A model generated the notes under the pieces. The model was not told the origin of the DNA. It did not search any database and worked only from the letters and a program-made list of their open reading frames with translations. DNA of 64,000 nucleotides, taken from Actinomycetospora chiangmaiensis DSM 45062 (lineage in GTDB: Bacteria > Actinomycetota > Actinomycetes > Mycobacteriales > Pseudonocardiaceae). The position numbers and the translations under genes were made by a program. Shown here piece by piece: positions 17,850 to 26,648 of the stretch. Position 1 is the stretch's first letter, and every line of letters begins with the position of its first letter. The DNA is taken from contig NZ_KB903217.1 of the NCBI RefSeq assembly GCF_000379625.1, positions 327,816 through 391,815 of the forward strand, written 5' to 3'.

Positions 17850-18458
17850 TCAGCCCTCCGGGAGGTCCGGCATCCGCACCGCGCAGGCGTTGGTCGCCTC
17901 CGAGGTGATGCCGTCGAGGTCCGTCCGGACGGTGGCGTGGAACCGGCTCACCAGCTGATCCAGGCCCACGGTGAAGGAGATCTCCATGATCTGCTTCGTG
18001 TCGAAGTGCTCCGACAGCTTCTTGTAGATGTCATCGCTGATCGGCTGCATCCAGGTGGACGTCCGCGCGAACACGATGATCGCCTCCTCGGGGGGCGAGA
18101 ACATGCCCTCCGGGAGCGGGTCGTCGAGGAGGTGGCTCATCTCCTCGTCGGTCAACCCCGATGCTCGACCGAGCACCACGTGGGTCGGCGTTCAATAGAA
18201 GCAGTTGTTCGCCATCGCGCTGGTCAGGTACGGGAGCTCCCGCATCCTCGCCGTCGGCAGCGAGTTGTCGAAGTACACGGTGGTGGCGAGGGCCATGAAC
18301 TGCTCCATGGCCACCGGGTGGTTCGACAGGGCACGGTGCACGTTGAGCAGCCCGACGTCGGGCTGGGCGGCGTGCACGGCCTCGAGCAGTGCCTTCGCGT
18401 GCGGGTCGAGGCCGGGGTCGTCGGGATCGTTCAGCGGTACGCGGGCCACGGGGGCCAC
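17850..18458 (-). CDS. AhpD-like carboxymuconolactone decarboxylase family protein, candidate selenoprotein (in-frame UGA)
   Basis: Read through one UGA (18194-18192), the frame gives 202 residues aligned end to end with AhpD/CMD-family proteins ([37 protein letters not shown]). The family active site is E-x11-C-x2-C-x3-H. Here it is E74, C86-F-Y-U89, then H93: the UGA falls exactly on the second, nucleophilic cysteine. Codons after it remain in frame and conserved for 113 residues. A SECIS-like stem-loop starts soon after the UGA. Members are thiol-dependent peroxidase or disulfide-reductase-like enzymes. GTG start at 18458; a second GTG at 18449 has a better ribosome site (GGAAGGTGG). The alternative is a nonsense mutation of a Cys codon (TGC/TGT to TGA). 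Standard gene callers would report two short genes. Confidence 0.7.
18155..18185 (-). other. SECIS-like stem-loop downstream of the in-frame UGA
   Basis: In the mRNA, 14 nt after the UGA, GGUGCUC-GGUC-GAGCAUC (18177 to 18160) forms a 7-bp stem (one G-U) with a GGUC loop. A lower stem ACCC/GGGU (18185-18182 with 18158-18155) encloses a bulge that includes a U. The loop begins 21 nt after the UGA, inside the usual bacterial SECIS window. E. coli fdhF has the same GGUC in its SelB-binding loop and a bulged U (known family feature). Function here is inferred. Confidence 0.55.
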
Positions 18459-18525
18459 CTTCCGATCGGGTTCAGCTGGCCCGTCGATGCTGCGAAGGCG
18501 ACGTTGCGCGCACGTTGACGGCGGA

Positions 18526-18918
18526 TCACATCGGCGGGACCAGGAGTGTCAGCAGGTCCTCGCGGCCGAACATCCGTGCGGTGTCGACGGCGGTCGGGTG
18601 GCCGCTCAGCGGGTCCGCCCCGGCGTCGACCAGCGCCCGCACGACGTCGTCCTCGCCCTTGAACACCGCACCTGCCAGCGGGGCCTGGCCGCGGTCGTTC
18701 ACGCGGTCCACGTCGGCGCCGCGGGCGGTCAGTGCGCGGACCGCGGGCGCGTGCCCGTGGTAGGCGGCGAGCATGAGCAGCGTGTCGCCGGCGTCGTTCG
18801 TGAGGTTGACCGGAACCCCGGCGTCGACGTAGGCGGCCAGCGTGTCGGCGTCGCCGTGCCGGGCCATGTCGAACACCCGGCCGGCGAGCTCGGAGACCTC
18901 CGTGGGGGGTTCGCTCAC
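18526..18918 (-). CDS. Ankyrin repeat protein
   Basis: 130 aa, GTG start (18918). It contains about three ankyrin repeats: DADTLAAYVDAGVPVNLTNDAG, DTLLMLAAYHGHAPAVRALTARGADVDR, and APLAGAVFKGEDDVVRALVDAGADP. Each has the helix-turn-helix-loop signature. No signal peptide or extra domain. Such short bacterial ankyrin proteins mediate protein binding; the partner is unknown. It follows the zinc-ribbon membrane protein gene by 12 bp on the same strand, so the two are probably co-transcribed. Confidence 0.85.
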   Translation of the reverse strand: MSEPPTEVSELAGRVFDMARHGDADTLAAYVDAGVPVNLTNDAGDTLLMLAAYHGHAPAVRALTARGADVDRVNDRGQAPLAGAVFKGEDDVVRALVDAGADPLSGHPTAVDTARMFGREDLLTLLVPPM

Positions 18919-18930
18919 CGGACCACCCGC

Positions 18931-19509
18931 TCAGGTCCGCGAGAGCGGCGCCGCCGTGTCGGGGTCGGGCGTCGGATCCGGGGTCTCCTCGCCGTCGTCG
19001 TCGCGCCCCCATCCGCAGTAGGGGCACCAGGGCTCGACGCGGCGGTGCAGCACGGTCAGGGCCATCGTGCCCAGCGGCAGCAGCAGCACGAGGTCGCCCC
19101 AGCCGGGCCGGATCAGCAGCCCGGCCACCACGCCCACGGCGGCCGTGACGATGAGCATGACGATGCCGGCCGTGGTGGTGGCGGAGTGGAAGAGGCGCAG
19201 CCAGCGTCGCCGGCGCTCGACGACCTGGGCCGGGTCCGCCGGGCTCTCGGCGATGCACCGCAGGCAGAGCCGGTCGTCGTGGGCGAGCGTGAACAGCTGC
19301 ACGACGATGAACACCAGCACCGCGCCGAGGGACACGAGGCTCGCGTCGCGCAGGTCGGAGAAGCCCGCCACGATCGCCACCACGATCAGCGGGCCGCCGA
19401 CGAGCAGCGGGTGGTGCGCGATCGTGGCGCGGAAGCGCACGAGGGCCGAGTCGCGCCCCTCGTCGTCGTGGCTGCCCGCCACGGCGTCCCCGTCCCTGTG
19501 TCGGTCCAC
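18931..19509 (-). CDS. Four-helix membrane protein with two CxxC pairs
   Basis: 192 aa from GTG 19509 (GGGAAGGGG upstream). Two hydrophobic pairs (around HPLLVGGPLIVVAIVAG, AVLVFIVVQLFTLA, GIVMLIVTAAVGVVAG, DLVLLLPLGTMALTVL) frame a loop with CLRC, and the tail carries CPYCGWG. The two CxxC pairs would lie on the same face and could form a zinc ribbon or a redox pair. The family is not recognised. The acidic tail (DDDGEETPDPTPDPD) is probably cytoplasmic. In an apparent operon with the ankyrin gene. Confidence 0.65.
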   Translation of the reverse strand: MDRHRDGDAVAGSHDDEGRDSALVRFRATIAHHPLLVGGPLIVVAIVAGFSDLRDASLVSLGAVLVFIVVQLFTLAHDDRLCLRCIAESPADPAQVVERRRRWLRLFHSATTTAGIVMLIVTAAVGVVAGLLIRPGWGDLVLLLPLGTMALTVLHRRVEPWCPYCGWGRDDDGEETPDPTPDPDTAAPLSRT

Positions 19510-19604
19510 GCAGCGACCCCTTCCCCACCGGTGAAGGCAGCGTATGGGGCGCGGGGCCGACCCGCGACCGCCCATGCCGGATGGATACCGATCGGCGGAA
19601 CGGC

Positions 19605-20810
19605 TCACCCCCGGGCGAGCAGGAGCGGCACGCGTTGCTCGGCGGAGGTCAGCGACCCGTGGTGCCCGACGAGCGCGGTCTCGCGGGGCTCGTTGCGGGA
19701 GCGCACCAGCGTCCAGTTCCCCCGGGCCGCGGCGACCACGTCACCGATCCGGCCGCGGGCGGTGTCGGTGACGGTCGGGCCGAACCAGCCGCCGTCGACG
19801 GCCTCCTCGCGCGAGACCACCCAGGCGGCGTCGGCGAGCTCCGTCCGCCACGCGGCGAGGACGTCGTCGGCGGCGCCGACCCGGGCGTGGACGTGCCGGA
19901 CCCGGGTCTCCCCGGCCAGGCGGCGCACGCCGCTGAGCAGGGTGGGGGTGTGGTCGAGGTCGACCTGCCACCCCCGGTCGGTGGCGACCATCCCGTGGTC
20001 GGCCACGACGAGGAGCACCGCGCCCGGCCGGAGACACTCCGCGATCGCCGCGACGAGCCGGTCGATCACCTGCAGCTGCATCCGCCACGGCAGCGACCCG
20101 GGGCCGTGCTTGTGGCCGATCGTGTCCAGGTCGCCGTGGTAGGCGTAGACGAACGCGCGCTCGTCGGCCTCGACGGCGAGCCCGTGCAGGACCTCGGCGG
20201 CGAGGTCGCCCAGGGCGGACACGCCGTGGAAGCGCCCACCCCGCAGGGCGGCGCGGGTCAGGCCGGAGCGGCGCTGGACCTCCGGGGCCACCTGGGTCAC
20301 GGCGACCCCGGCCCGCAGCGCCCGCTGCAGCACGGTGGGCAGCGGTTGCACCTGCTCGGGCGGGAGGTCGGCGATCAGGTCGACCGGGTCGGTCGCGCCG
20401 TGCGCGCACCAGCGCAGGGTGTTCAGGACGACGTCCGGTGCGGCGTCCGGCTCGGCCAGCGGCGGCACGGCCATCGAGTAGCCCTCGATGCCGTGGGCGC
20501 CCGGCGGGAGCCCGGTGCCGAGCGAGGTGATGCTGACGGCCGTCGTGGCCGGGAAGCAGGCGGTCAGCCCCCGGGAGGACGTGCCTCGCGCGAGGTCGTG
20601 CAGCGCCGGGGCGTCGTGCGGGTGGGCGGCGAGGAGGTCGGCGCCCAGCCCGTCCACGAGGAGCACCGCGGCGGCGCTGACGTCGTCGGGGTGGCGGGCG
20701 ACGCCGAGGGTGTCGGTGAAGCCCGGCACCCCCAGCGCCGCCGCCATCGAGGGCATGACCTCGGCGAGCGTGCCGTGCCCGTACGCAGGGAGGAACGGCC
20801 GCTCGGTCAT
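19605..20810 (-). CDS. Alkaline phosphatase family protein (nucleotide pyrophosphatase/phosphodiesterase type)
   Basis: 401 aa, no signal peptide. Metal and nucleophile signatures of the alkaline-phosphatase fold are present: LLVDGLGADL (metal Asp), FPATTAVSITSLGTG with the nucleophilic Thr of the NPP type, GDLDTIGHKHGP (Asp, His) and VVADHGMV (Asp-His). The match is to actinobacterial proteins annotated as nucleotide pyrophosphatase or phosphodiesterase. It probably hydrolyses phosphodiester or pyrophosphate bonds of an unknown substrate. ATG at 20810, 65 bp downstream of the symporter stop, same strand. Confidence 0.85.
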   Translation of the reverse strand: MTERPFLPAYGHGTLAEVMPSMAAALGVPGFTDTLGVARHPDDVSAAAVLLVDGLGADLLAAHPHDAPALHDLARGTSSRGLTACFPATTAVSITSLGTGLPPGAHGIEGYSMAVPPLAEPDAAPDVVLNTLRWCAHGATDPVDLIADLPPEQVQPLPTVLQRALRAGVAVTQVAPEVQRRSGLTRAALRGGRFHGVSALGDLAAEVLHGLAVEADERAFVYAYHGDLDTIGHKHGPGSLPWRMQLQVIDRLVAAIAECLRPGAVLLVVADHGMVATDRGWQVDLDHTPTLLSGVRRLAGETRVRHVHARVGAADDVLAAWRTELADAAWVVSREEAVDGGWFGPTVTDTARGRIGDVVAAARGNWTLVRSRNEPRETALVGHHGSLTSAEQRVPLLLARG

Positions 20811-20875
20811 GGCGCGGAATCGTAGGGTGGCTCCGCCCCGTGAGCATTCTCCGTGGCTCCTGCCACGGAACGTGC

Positions 20876-22540
20876 TCACCCGGTGGAGACCACCTGCTCC
20901 GGCGCCGTGCCCTCCGGCACCCGGGTGGCGTGGTAGTCCTCGCCGCGGGTGTGGTCGGCGCCCTCGCGCGTCCCGGCGGCGCGCAGGGCCAGCGTCATTA
21001 CGACGGCCACCACGAGATTGCCGATCAGCGCCACGGCCCCGACGTAGATCTGCACCTTGGAACCGTCGAACGGGGCCCAGCCGAACAGGTTCAGCTTGCC
21101 CAGCGCGAGCGCCGACCCGCCGAAGTGCTGCTTGCCGTTCGCCGGGTTGGGGATGCCGTTGAGCATGATCATCCCCCAGATCAGGCCGACGGCCCACCCG
21201 GCGAGCAGGGCCCACCGGTGGAACCAGCGGGTGTAGAGCGCGATCGCCACCGCGGGCAGCGTCTGCAGGATGATCACGCCGCCGATGAGCTGCAGGTCGA
21301 CCGAGAACTGCGGGTCGACCACCACGATGAACAGCACGGCGCCCACCTTGACCACCAGCGACGCGAGCTTGGCCTGACGGGCCTCGTCGCGCGGCGTCGC
21401 GTCGCGGCGCAGGAACTCCTTGTAGATGTTGCGCGTCCACAGGTTGGCCGCGGCGATCGACATGATCGCGGCCGGGACGAGCGCGCCGACGCCGATGGCG
21501 GCGAAGGCGACGCCCGCGAACCACGCCGGGAACTGGCCCGCGAACAGCGCCGGGACGATCGTGTTCGAGTCCGGCCGGCCCGTGGAGCCGTTGACGATCG
21601 GCTTGGTGCCGGCCGCGATGGCCACGTAGCCGAGCAGGGCGAGCAGGGCCAGCAGGAACGAGTAGGCCGGCAGCGCGGTCATGTTCCGGCGGATCGTCGA
21701 CCGGCTCGACGACGACAGGACGCCGGTCACCGAGTGCGGGTAGAGGAACAGCGCCAGCGCCGACCCGAGGGCCAGCGTCGCGTACTGCAGCTGGTTGTTC
21801 GCGGTCAGCAGCGTCGACCCGGCCGGCTGCCCCGTCGTCGGCGAGGGCTGGGCGAGCTTCGTCGCCCCGGCCTGGAAGATCGCGCCGAACCCGCCGAGCT
21901 TCAGCGGCAGGTAGATGATCGCGACGAGGATGACGATGTAGATCAGGACGTCCTTGACCACCGCGATCAGCGCCGGCGCCCGGAGCCCGGACTGGTAGGT
22001 GTAGGCCGCGAGCACCACGAACGCGACGAACAGCGGGGCGTGGCCCCAGAACCCGGACCCGTTGAGCCCGATCGTGCGCAGCACGGCCTCGAGCCCGGCG
22101 AGCTGCAGGGCGATGTAGGGCATCGTCGCGACGATGCCGGTGATCGCGATCGCGAGCGCCAGCAGCGGCGAGTCGTAGCGGCCGCGGACGAAGTCGGCGG
22201 GGGTGACGTAGCCGTGCACCCGGGAGACCGACCACAGCCGCAGCAGCGGCAGCATCACCAGCGGGAACGCGATGATCGTGTACGGCACCGCGTAGAAGCC
22301 CAGCGCGCCCGAGGAGAACAGCAGCGCCGGGATCGCGACGAACGTGTAGGCGGTGTAGAGGTCGCCACCGAGCAGGAACCAGGTGACCCAGGACCCGAAG
22401 CGACGCCCGCCGAGCCCCCACTCGTCGAGGTGCTCGAGGTCGTCGGCGCGCCGCCAGCGGCTCGCCATGAATCCCATGACCGCGACGGCGACGAACAGCA
22501 GCAGGAAGACGACCAGCTGGATGACCTGCGCGCTCGTCAC
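20876..22540 (-). CDS. Sodium:solute symporter family permease (monocarboxylate-type)
   Basis: 554 aa with about 13 hydrophobic segments. The first helix (VIQLVVFLLLFVAVAVMGF), then EWGLGGRRFGSWVTWFLLGGDLYTAYTF, and RVHGYVTPADFVRGRYDSP mark the SSS family near MctP/YodF-type carriers for pyruvate, lactate, propionate or similar acids. Substrate not certain. The GTG start overlaps the DUF3311 stop by 4 bp (GTGA), a pairing seen repeatedly for this carrier type. The Lys/Gly-rich tail is cytoplasmic. Confidence 0.88.
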   Translation of the reverse strand: MTSAQVIQLVVFLLLFVAVAVMGFMASRWRRADDLEHLDEWGLGGRRFGSWVTWFLLGGDLYTAYTFVAIPALLFSSGALGFYAVPYTIIAFPLVMLPLLRLWSVSRVHGYVTPADFVRGRYDSPLLALAIAITGIVATMPYIALQLAGLEAVLRTIGLNGSGFWGHAPLFVAFVVLAAYTYQSGLRAPALIAVVKDVLIYIVILVAIIYLPLKLGGFGAIFQAGATKLAQPSPTTGQPAGSTLLTANNQLQYATLALGSALALFLYPHSVTGVLSSSSRSTIRRNMTALPAYSFLLALLALLGYVAIAAGTKPIVNGSTGRPDSNTIVPALFAGQFPAWFAGVAFAAIGVGALVPAAIMSIAAANLWTRNIYKEFLRRDATPRDEARQAKLASLVVKVGAVLFIVVVDPQFSVDLQLIGGVIILQTLPAVAIALYTRWFHRWALLAGWAVGLIWGMIMLNGIPNPANGKQHFGGSALALGKLNLFGWAPFDGSKVQIYVGAVALIGNLVVAVVMTLALRAAGTREGADHTRGEDYHATRVPEGTAPEQVVSTG

Positions 22541-22794
22541 CGGTCCCCCTCCTCGTCGTCGTGCCGGGTCACGAGGTGGACCGCGAGCGTGCAGATGATG
22601 CCGATCGGGATCACCGCGATCTGGAACCAGTAGAAGAACGGCAACCCGAGCAGGGTCGGCTCCGTCGCGTTGAACAGCGGCGTGATCAGGCTGATGAGCG
22701 GGACGAGCAGGAGCAGGTTCCAGGCCCGGAAGCGGAACGCGGGCCTCGCGGGGGCGGGCTCGGGTGTCTCCGGGTCGGCGACGGATGACGACAT
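22537..22794 (-). CDS. DUF3311 small membrane protein, symporter partner
   Basis: 85 aa with two membrane helices (NLLLLVPLISLITPLF, QIAVIPIGIICTLAVHLV) and the intervening TEPTLLGLPFFYWF that marks DUF3311. Genes of this family sit just before SSS symporters, and here translation is coupled through a GTGA overlap. A role as accessory subunit or stabiliser is inferred. ATG at 22794. A minus-strand CTAACAT (22843-22837) upstream could be the -10 box. Confidence 0.88.
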   Translation of the reverse strand: MSSSVADPETPEPAPARPAFRFRAWNLLLLVPLISLITPLFNATEPTLLGLPFFYWFQIAVIPIGIICTLAVHLVTRHDDEEGDR

Positions 22795-22873
22795 CGGCGG
22801 TCCTGTCGGGGGCGTACTCGTTCGGTGGACGCGCGGATGTTAGGCGCGTGTACAGGTACGCACCAGAGGTCTC

Positions 22874-23518
22874 CTACCGCGCGACCTCTTCCGACCCCGA
22901 TGTCCGGTTCCGCTTCCGACGTCGGGACTCGCGCCAGATGAGAACCGCAGCGACGATCACGACGACGGGGACCGGGCCCCAGGCGAGGTAGCGCGCCACG
23001 GTCTGCAGGGAGAGGGCGAAGACGTAGCCGAGCAGCACGCAGCCGCCGCCCCAGAGGATCCCGCCGACGGCGTTCCACGGCAGGAACGTCCGCAGGTAGG
23101 GCATGCGGGCCATCCCGGCCATGCCGGGGACGAGCGCGCGCAGCAGGGCGGTACCGCGCCCGAGCAGCACGGCCTTGCCGCCGTGGCGGTGCAGGAAGTC
23201 CTCGGTGGCCTGCCAGCGGTGCTCGCCGACGAACCGACCCGCCCGGGAGGCCTGCAGCCGGGGCCCGACGAGCCGACCGACCTCGTAGCCCACCGAGTCG
23301 CCGGCGATCGCGCACAGGATCGCGACGACGATCATCGGGACCAGGCCGATGATCCCCTCGTGGGCGGCGAACCCGGCCACCAGCAGGGCGGTCTCGCCCG
23401 GGAGCACCACGCCCACCATGACGGCGGCCTCGGCGAACGCGAGGCCGCCCGCGATCACGTAGAGCCAGGGACCGACGCTCTCGCCGATGCCGCGCAGGTA
23501 CTCGAGCACGTGATCCAT
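22874..23518 (-). CDS. DedA family membrane protein
   Basis: 214 aa from ATG 23518. It has the DedA/SNARE-associated pattern: FAEAAVMVGVVLPGETALLVAG (E and P of the re-entrant loop), GDSVGYEVGRLVG, FLHRHGGKAVLLGRGTALLRALVPGMAGMARM (the R-x3-R-x3-P signature) and FLPWNAVGGILWG. About five membrane segments and a basic tail. DedA proteins are implicated in lipid scrambling and proton-motive-force-dependent envelope homeostasis. A longer version starting at 23590 would read through the terminator hairpin and is unlikely. Confidence 0.9.
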   Translation of the reverse strand: MDHVLEYLRGIGESVGPWLYVIAGGLAFAEAAVMVGVVLPGETALLVAGFAAHEGIIGLVPMIVVAILCAIAGDSVGYEVGRLVGPRLQASRAGRFVGEHRWQATEDFLHRHGGKAVLLGRGTALLRALVPGMAGMARMPYLRTFLPWNAVGGILWGGGCVLLGYVFALSLQTVARYLAWGPVPVVVIVAAVLIWRESRRRKRNRTSGSEEVAR

Positions 23519-23534
23519 CGTGCCGCAGCCGCGC

Positions 23535-23549
23535 GACCCGGCGTCGGGA
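23535..23549 (+). repeat. Copy of the dispersed 15-bp semi-palindrome
   Basis: GACCCGGCGTCGGGA just upstream of the DedA start and downstream of the pckG terminator; intergenic copy. Confidence 0.7.
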
Positions 23550-23565
23550 AGACCCCCCGGACATG

Positions 23566-23614
23566 CGTGAGGGGAACCCTCGGGCCACACGAGCGCCCGA
23601 GGGTTCCCCTCACG
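23566..23614 (-). terminator. Terminator hairpin of pckG
   Basis: A perfect inverted repeat of about 20 bp (arms 23566-23585 and 23595-23614, 9-nt loop) begins 10 bp after the pckG stop. The arms contain AGGGGAACCCT, which recurs in the intergenic hairpin at 41.25-41.36 kb. Confidence 0.85.
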
Positions 23615-23623
23615 TGCGTCGGA

Positions 23624-25450
23624 TTAGGCGGACAGCCGCTGCTTGAGCGCCTCGAGCTCGTCGCGCATCGAGGTGGGCAGCGAGTCACCGATCTTGTCGA
23701 ACCACTCCTCGATGAGGGGCAGCTCCTCGCGCCACTCGTCGAGGTCCACGCGCAGCGAGGCCTCGATGTCCTCGCGCGGCTCGGAGAGCCCCTCGAGGTC
23801 GAGCTGGTCGGCGGACGGGACGTGGCCGATCGCCGTCTCGGTGGCGGCGGCCTTGCCCTCGAGCCGCTCGATGATCCACTTCAGGACGCGGCTGTTCTCG
23901 CCGAATCCGGGCCACAGGAAGCGGTTGTCCTCGCCCCGGCGGAACCAGTTGACGTAGAAGATCGACGGCAGCTTGGTGACGTCGGCGCTCTTGCCCACGT
24001 TCACCCAGTGCTGGAAGTAGTCGCCGACGTTGTAGCCGAGGAACGGCAGCATGGCCATCGGGTCGCGGCGGACCTGGCCCTTGCCGCCCTTGGCCGCGGC
24101 GGTCATCTCGCTCGACATCGTGGCGCCCATGAAGGTGCCGTGCTGCCAGTCGAAGGACTCGGTGACCAGCGGGATCGTGGTCTTGCGGCGGCCGCCGAAC
24201 AGGATGGCCGAGATCGGCACGCCCTGTGGGTCCTCCCACTCGTCCGCGACGACGGGGCACTGCGAGATCGGCACGGTGTAGCGCGAGTTCGGGTGCGCGG
24301 CGGGCTTCGCCGAGCCCGGCGTCCACTCGTCGCCGGTCCACGAGGTCAGGTGCTGGGGGTCGCCCTCCAGGCCCTCCCACCAGATGTCGCCGTCGTCGGT
24401 CAGCGCGACGTTGGTGAACAGCGCGTTCCCGTGCTCGATGGTCCGCATCGCGTTCGGGTTGGTGTTCCAGTTCGTGCCCGGCGCGACGCCGAAGAAGCCG
24501 TACTCGGGGTTGACCGCGTACAGCCGGCCGTCCTCGCCGAAGCGCATCCAGGCGATGTCGTCGCCGACGGTCTCGGCGCGCCAGCCCGGGACGGTGGGCT
24601 GGAGCATCGCGAGGTTCGTCTTGCCACAGGCCGACGGGAAGGCGGCGGCGACGTAGTACGCCTTGTCCTCGGGGCTGATCAGCTTGAGGATCAGCATGTG
24701 CTCGGCGAGCCAGCCCTCGTCGCGCGCCATCACCGAGGCGATGCGCAGCGCGTAGCACTTCTTGCCCAGCAGGGCGTTGCCGCCGTAGCCGGAGCCGAAG
24801 CTCCAGATCTCCCGGGTCTCCGGGAAGTGGCTGATGTACTTCGTCTCGTTGCAGGGCCACGCCACGTCGGCCTGGCCCGGCTCGAGCGGCGCGCCGAGGG
24901 AGTGCAGCGCCGGCACCCACTCCGAGCCCGGCTCCTCGAGGCGCGCCTGCACCGCGGCGCCCATGCGCGTCATGATGTGCATCGAGACGACGACGTAGGG
25001 GCTGTCGGAGATCTCGACGCCCAGCTTCGGCGACTCGGCGTTCGTCGGGCCCATGCAGAACGGGATGACGAACATCGTCCGACCACGCATGCACCCGCGG
25101 TACAGCTCGGTCAGGGTGGCCTTCATCTCGGCCGGGTCCATCCAGTTGTTCGTGACCCCGGCGTCCTTGGGGTCGACCGAACAGATGAAGGTGCGCTCCT
25201 CGACGCGCGCGACGTCATCGGGGTCGGACGCGGCGTGGAACGAGTTCGGCTTCTTCTCCGGGTCGAGCCGGGTGAAGGTGCCGGCGTCCACGAGCTCGTC
25301 GGTGAGGCGAGTCCACTCCTCCGGCGAACCGTCGCACCACACCACCCGGTCGGGCGTGGTGAGCTCGGCGACCTCGGCCACCCACTCCAGCACCTCGCGG
25401 CGCTGCAGCGGCGGGTTGTCGAGCCCAGGGATGGTCGGTGCGGCCGTCAT
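23624..25450 (-). CDS. pckG: Phosphoenolpyruvate carboxykinase (GTP)
   Basis: 608 aa, the normal size of the GTP-dependent enzyme (oxaloacetate + GTP to PEP + CO2 + GDP, gluconeogenesis and anaplerosis). Signatures: VCSVDP-type [31 protein letters not shown], the kinase loop [12 protein letters not shown] near residue 270, GDDIAWM, and [20 protein letters not shown] 25450 with GGAG upstream. A 219-bp gap separates it from the sirtuin gene and holds its promoter. A 20-bp hairpin follows the stop. Confidence 0.97.
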   Translation of the reverse strand: MTAAPTIPGLDNPPLQRREVLEWVAEVAELTTPDRVVWCDGSPEEWTRLTDELVDAGTFTRLDPEKKPNSFHAASDPDDVARVEERTFICSVDPKDAGVTNNWMDPAEMKATLTELYRGCMRGRTMFVIPFCMGPTNAESPKLGVEISDSPYVVVSMHIMTRMGAAVQARLEEPGSEWVPALHSLGAPLEPGQADVAWPCNETKYISHFPETREIWSFGSGYGGNALLGKKCYALRIASVMARDEGWLAEHMLILKLISPEDKAYYVAAAFPSACGKTNLAMLQPTVPGWRAETVGDDIAWMRFGEDGRLYAVNPEYGFFGVAPGTNWNTNPNAMRTIEHGNALFTNVALTDDGDIWWEGLEGDPQHLTSWTGDEWTPGSAKPAAHPNSRYTVPISQCPVVADEWEDPQGVPISAILFGGRRKTTIPLVTESFDWQHGTFMGATMSSEMTAAAKGGKGQVRRDPMAMLPFLGYNVGDYFQHWVNVGKSADVTKLPSIFYVNWFRRGEDNRFLWPGFGENSRVLKWIIERLEGKAAATETAIGHVPSADQLDLEGLSEPREDIEASLRVDLDEWREELPLIEEWFDKIGDSLPTSMRDELEALKQRLSA

Positions 25451-25669
25451 GCGTCGTGTCACTCCTCGTTCGCCGGTCAGTGTCGAGCGACGACCAGAGG
25501 TCGTCACGCAACGGGGTCACGGCCTGGTGCACCGGCGTGCGGGCAGGGAGGCGGCCGGTACACATCGCCGTGTGGCCCCGTCGGAGTACTTCGACGTTAA
25601 CGACAGATGTTGCACACGGAACCGCCGTCGGGTGTTCGAGCCACCACTTCCACGATCAAGCTGAACGAT

Positions 25670-26587
25670 TCAGGCCCTCAGGGCCCTGACCAGCGCCGGA
25701 AGGACCTCACCGAGAGGTGACGCGAGCCGCAGCGCCGCCAGGTCGTCCGCCCGGCTCGGTCCGGCGGTGACGATCGCGACCGGGGTTCCCGACCGGGTGG
25801 CGGCCCGCGCGAACCGGAGACCGGACATCACGGCGAGTGACGACCCGAGGATCACCAGGGACCGCGCCTGGGCCACCAGGTCGAAGCACCGGTCGACCCG
25901 CGGGCGGGGCACCGACTCGCCGAAGAACACCACGTCCGGCTTCAGCGGGCCGTCCCCGCACACCGGGCAGGCGATCATGGTGAAGGCGTCCTCGAGCTCC
26001 GGCGGGAGCTCCACGTCGCCGTCCGGGTTGACCTGGGTCTCGCGGAGCCCGGAGACCGCCGCGTCGAACTCGGGGTTCCGGACGGCGAGCTCGGCCTGCA
26101 CCGCGGCCCGGTCCAGCTCCGCGCGGCAGGCCAGGCAGACCACGCGGGCGAGCGCGCCGTGCAGCTCCACGACGTCGCGGGCGCCGCCGGCCTGGTGCAG
26201 CCCGTCGACGTTTTGGGTGATCACGCTCTGCACGAGCCCGCAGCGCTGGAGCGCGGCGACGGCCTCGTGGGCGGGGTTGGGGCGGGCGCGCGCGATCTGC
26301 GGCCAGCCGACGTGGCTGCGGGCCCAGTACCGGTGGCGGGCGGCCGGATCGTGGACGAACGCCTCGTAGGTCATCGGGGTGTGCCGGCGGGCGGCGCTGG
26401 ACGGGCCGCGGTAGTCCGGGATGCCCGAGTCGGTCGACATCCCGGCCCCGGACAGCACGCAGACTCCGCCCGCGCCGACGAGCGCGGCGAGGTCGTTCCC
26501 GTCGCCCCGGATGGGGACCTCGGCGTCCCAGCTCTCCTGGAGCACCGAGCCCGGGTAACGCATGACGACCTTGCCCACGGGATCCAT
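25670..26587 (-). CDS. Sir2-family NAD-dependent protein deacylase
   Basis: 305 aa cytoplasmic sirtuin. Motifs in order: VLSGAGMSTDSGIPDYRG (NAD binding), TQNVDGLHQAGG, catalytic His in ELHGAL, zinc cysteines CLAC and CPVC, GDGPLKPDVVFFGE, GSSLAV and the final VTAGPSRADDL. It removes acyl groups from lysines using NAD+. The zinc module insert (about residues 155-215) is larger than in CobB. Monocistronic by spacing. Substrates unknown; acetyl- and propionyl-CoA synthetases are frequent sirtuin targets and one lies 13 kb away, but no link is shown. Confidence 0.92.
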   Translation of the reverse strand: MDPVGKVVMRYPGSVLQESWDAEVPIRGDGNDLAALVGAGGVCVLSGAGMSTDSGIPDYRGPSSAARRHTPMTYEAFVHDPAARHRYWARSHVGWPQIARARPNPAHEAVAALQRCGLVQSVITQNVDGLHQAGGARDVVELHGALARVVCLACRAELDRAAVQAELAVRNPEFDAAVSGLRETQVNPDGDVELPPELEDAFTMIACPVCGDGPLKPDVVFFGESVPRPRVDRCFDLVAQARSLVILGSSLAVMSGLRFARAATRSGTPVAIVTAGPSRADDLAALRLASPLGEVLPALVRALRA

Positions 26588-26648
26588 GGTGCCCCACCGG
26601 GCCGCGGGCAGTGGGTCGGGCGAGGGGCGGGCGAGGGGCGGGCGAGGG

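Noticed and set aside
18192-18458. Two separate short genes (18192-18458 and 17850-18179) in the AhpD-like region
   Set aside because: Together they form one complete family member split only by a UGA at a catalytic Cys position; the downstream piece has no ribosome site and starts mid-domain.
23519-23590. Upstream extension of the DedA gene to an ATG at 23590
   Set aside because: It would translate the pckG terminator hairpin and a Pro/Gly/Cys-rich stretch; the inner ATG matches the family start.
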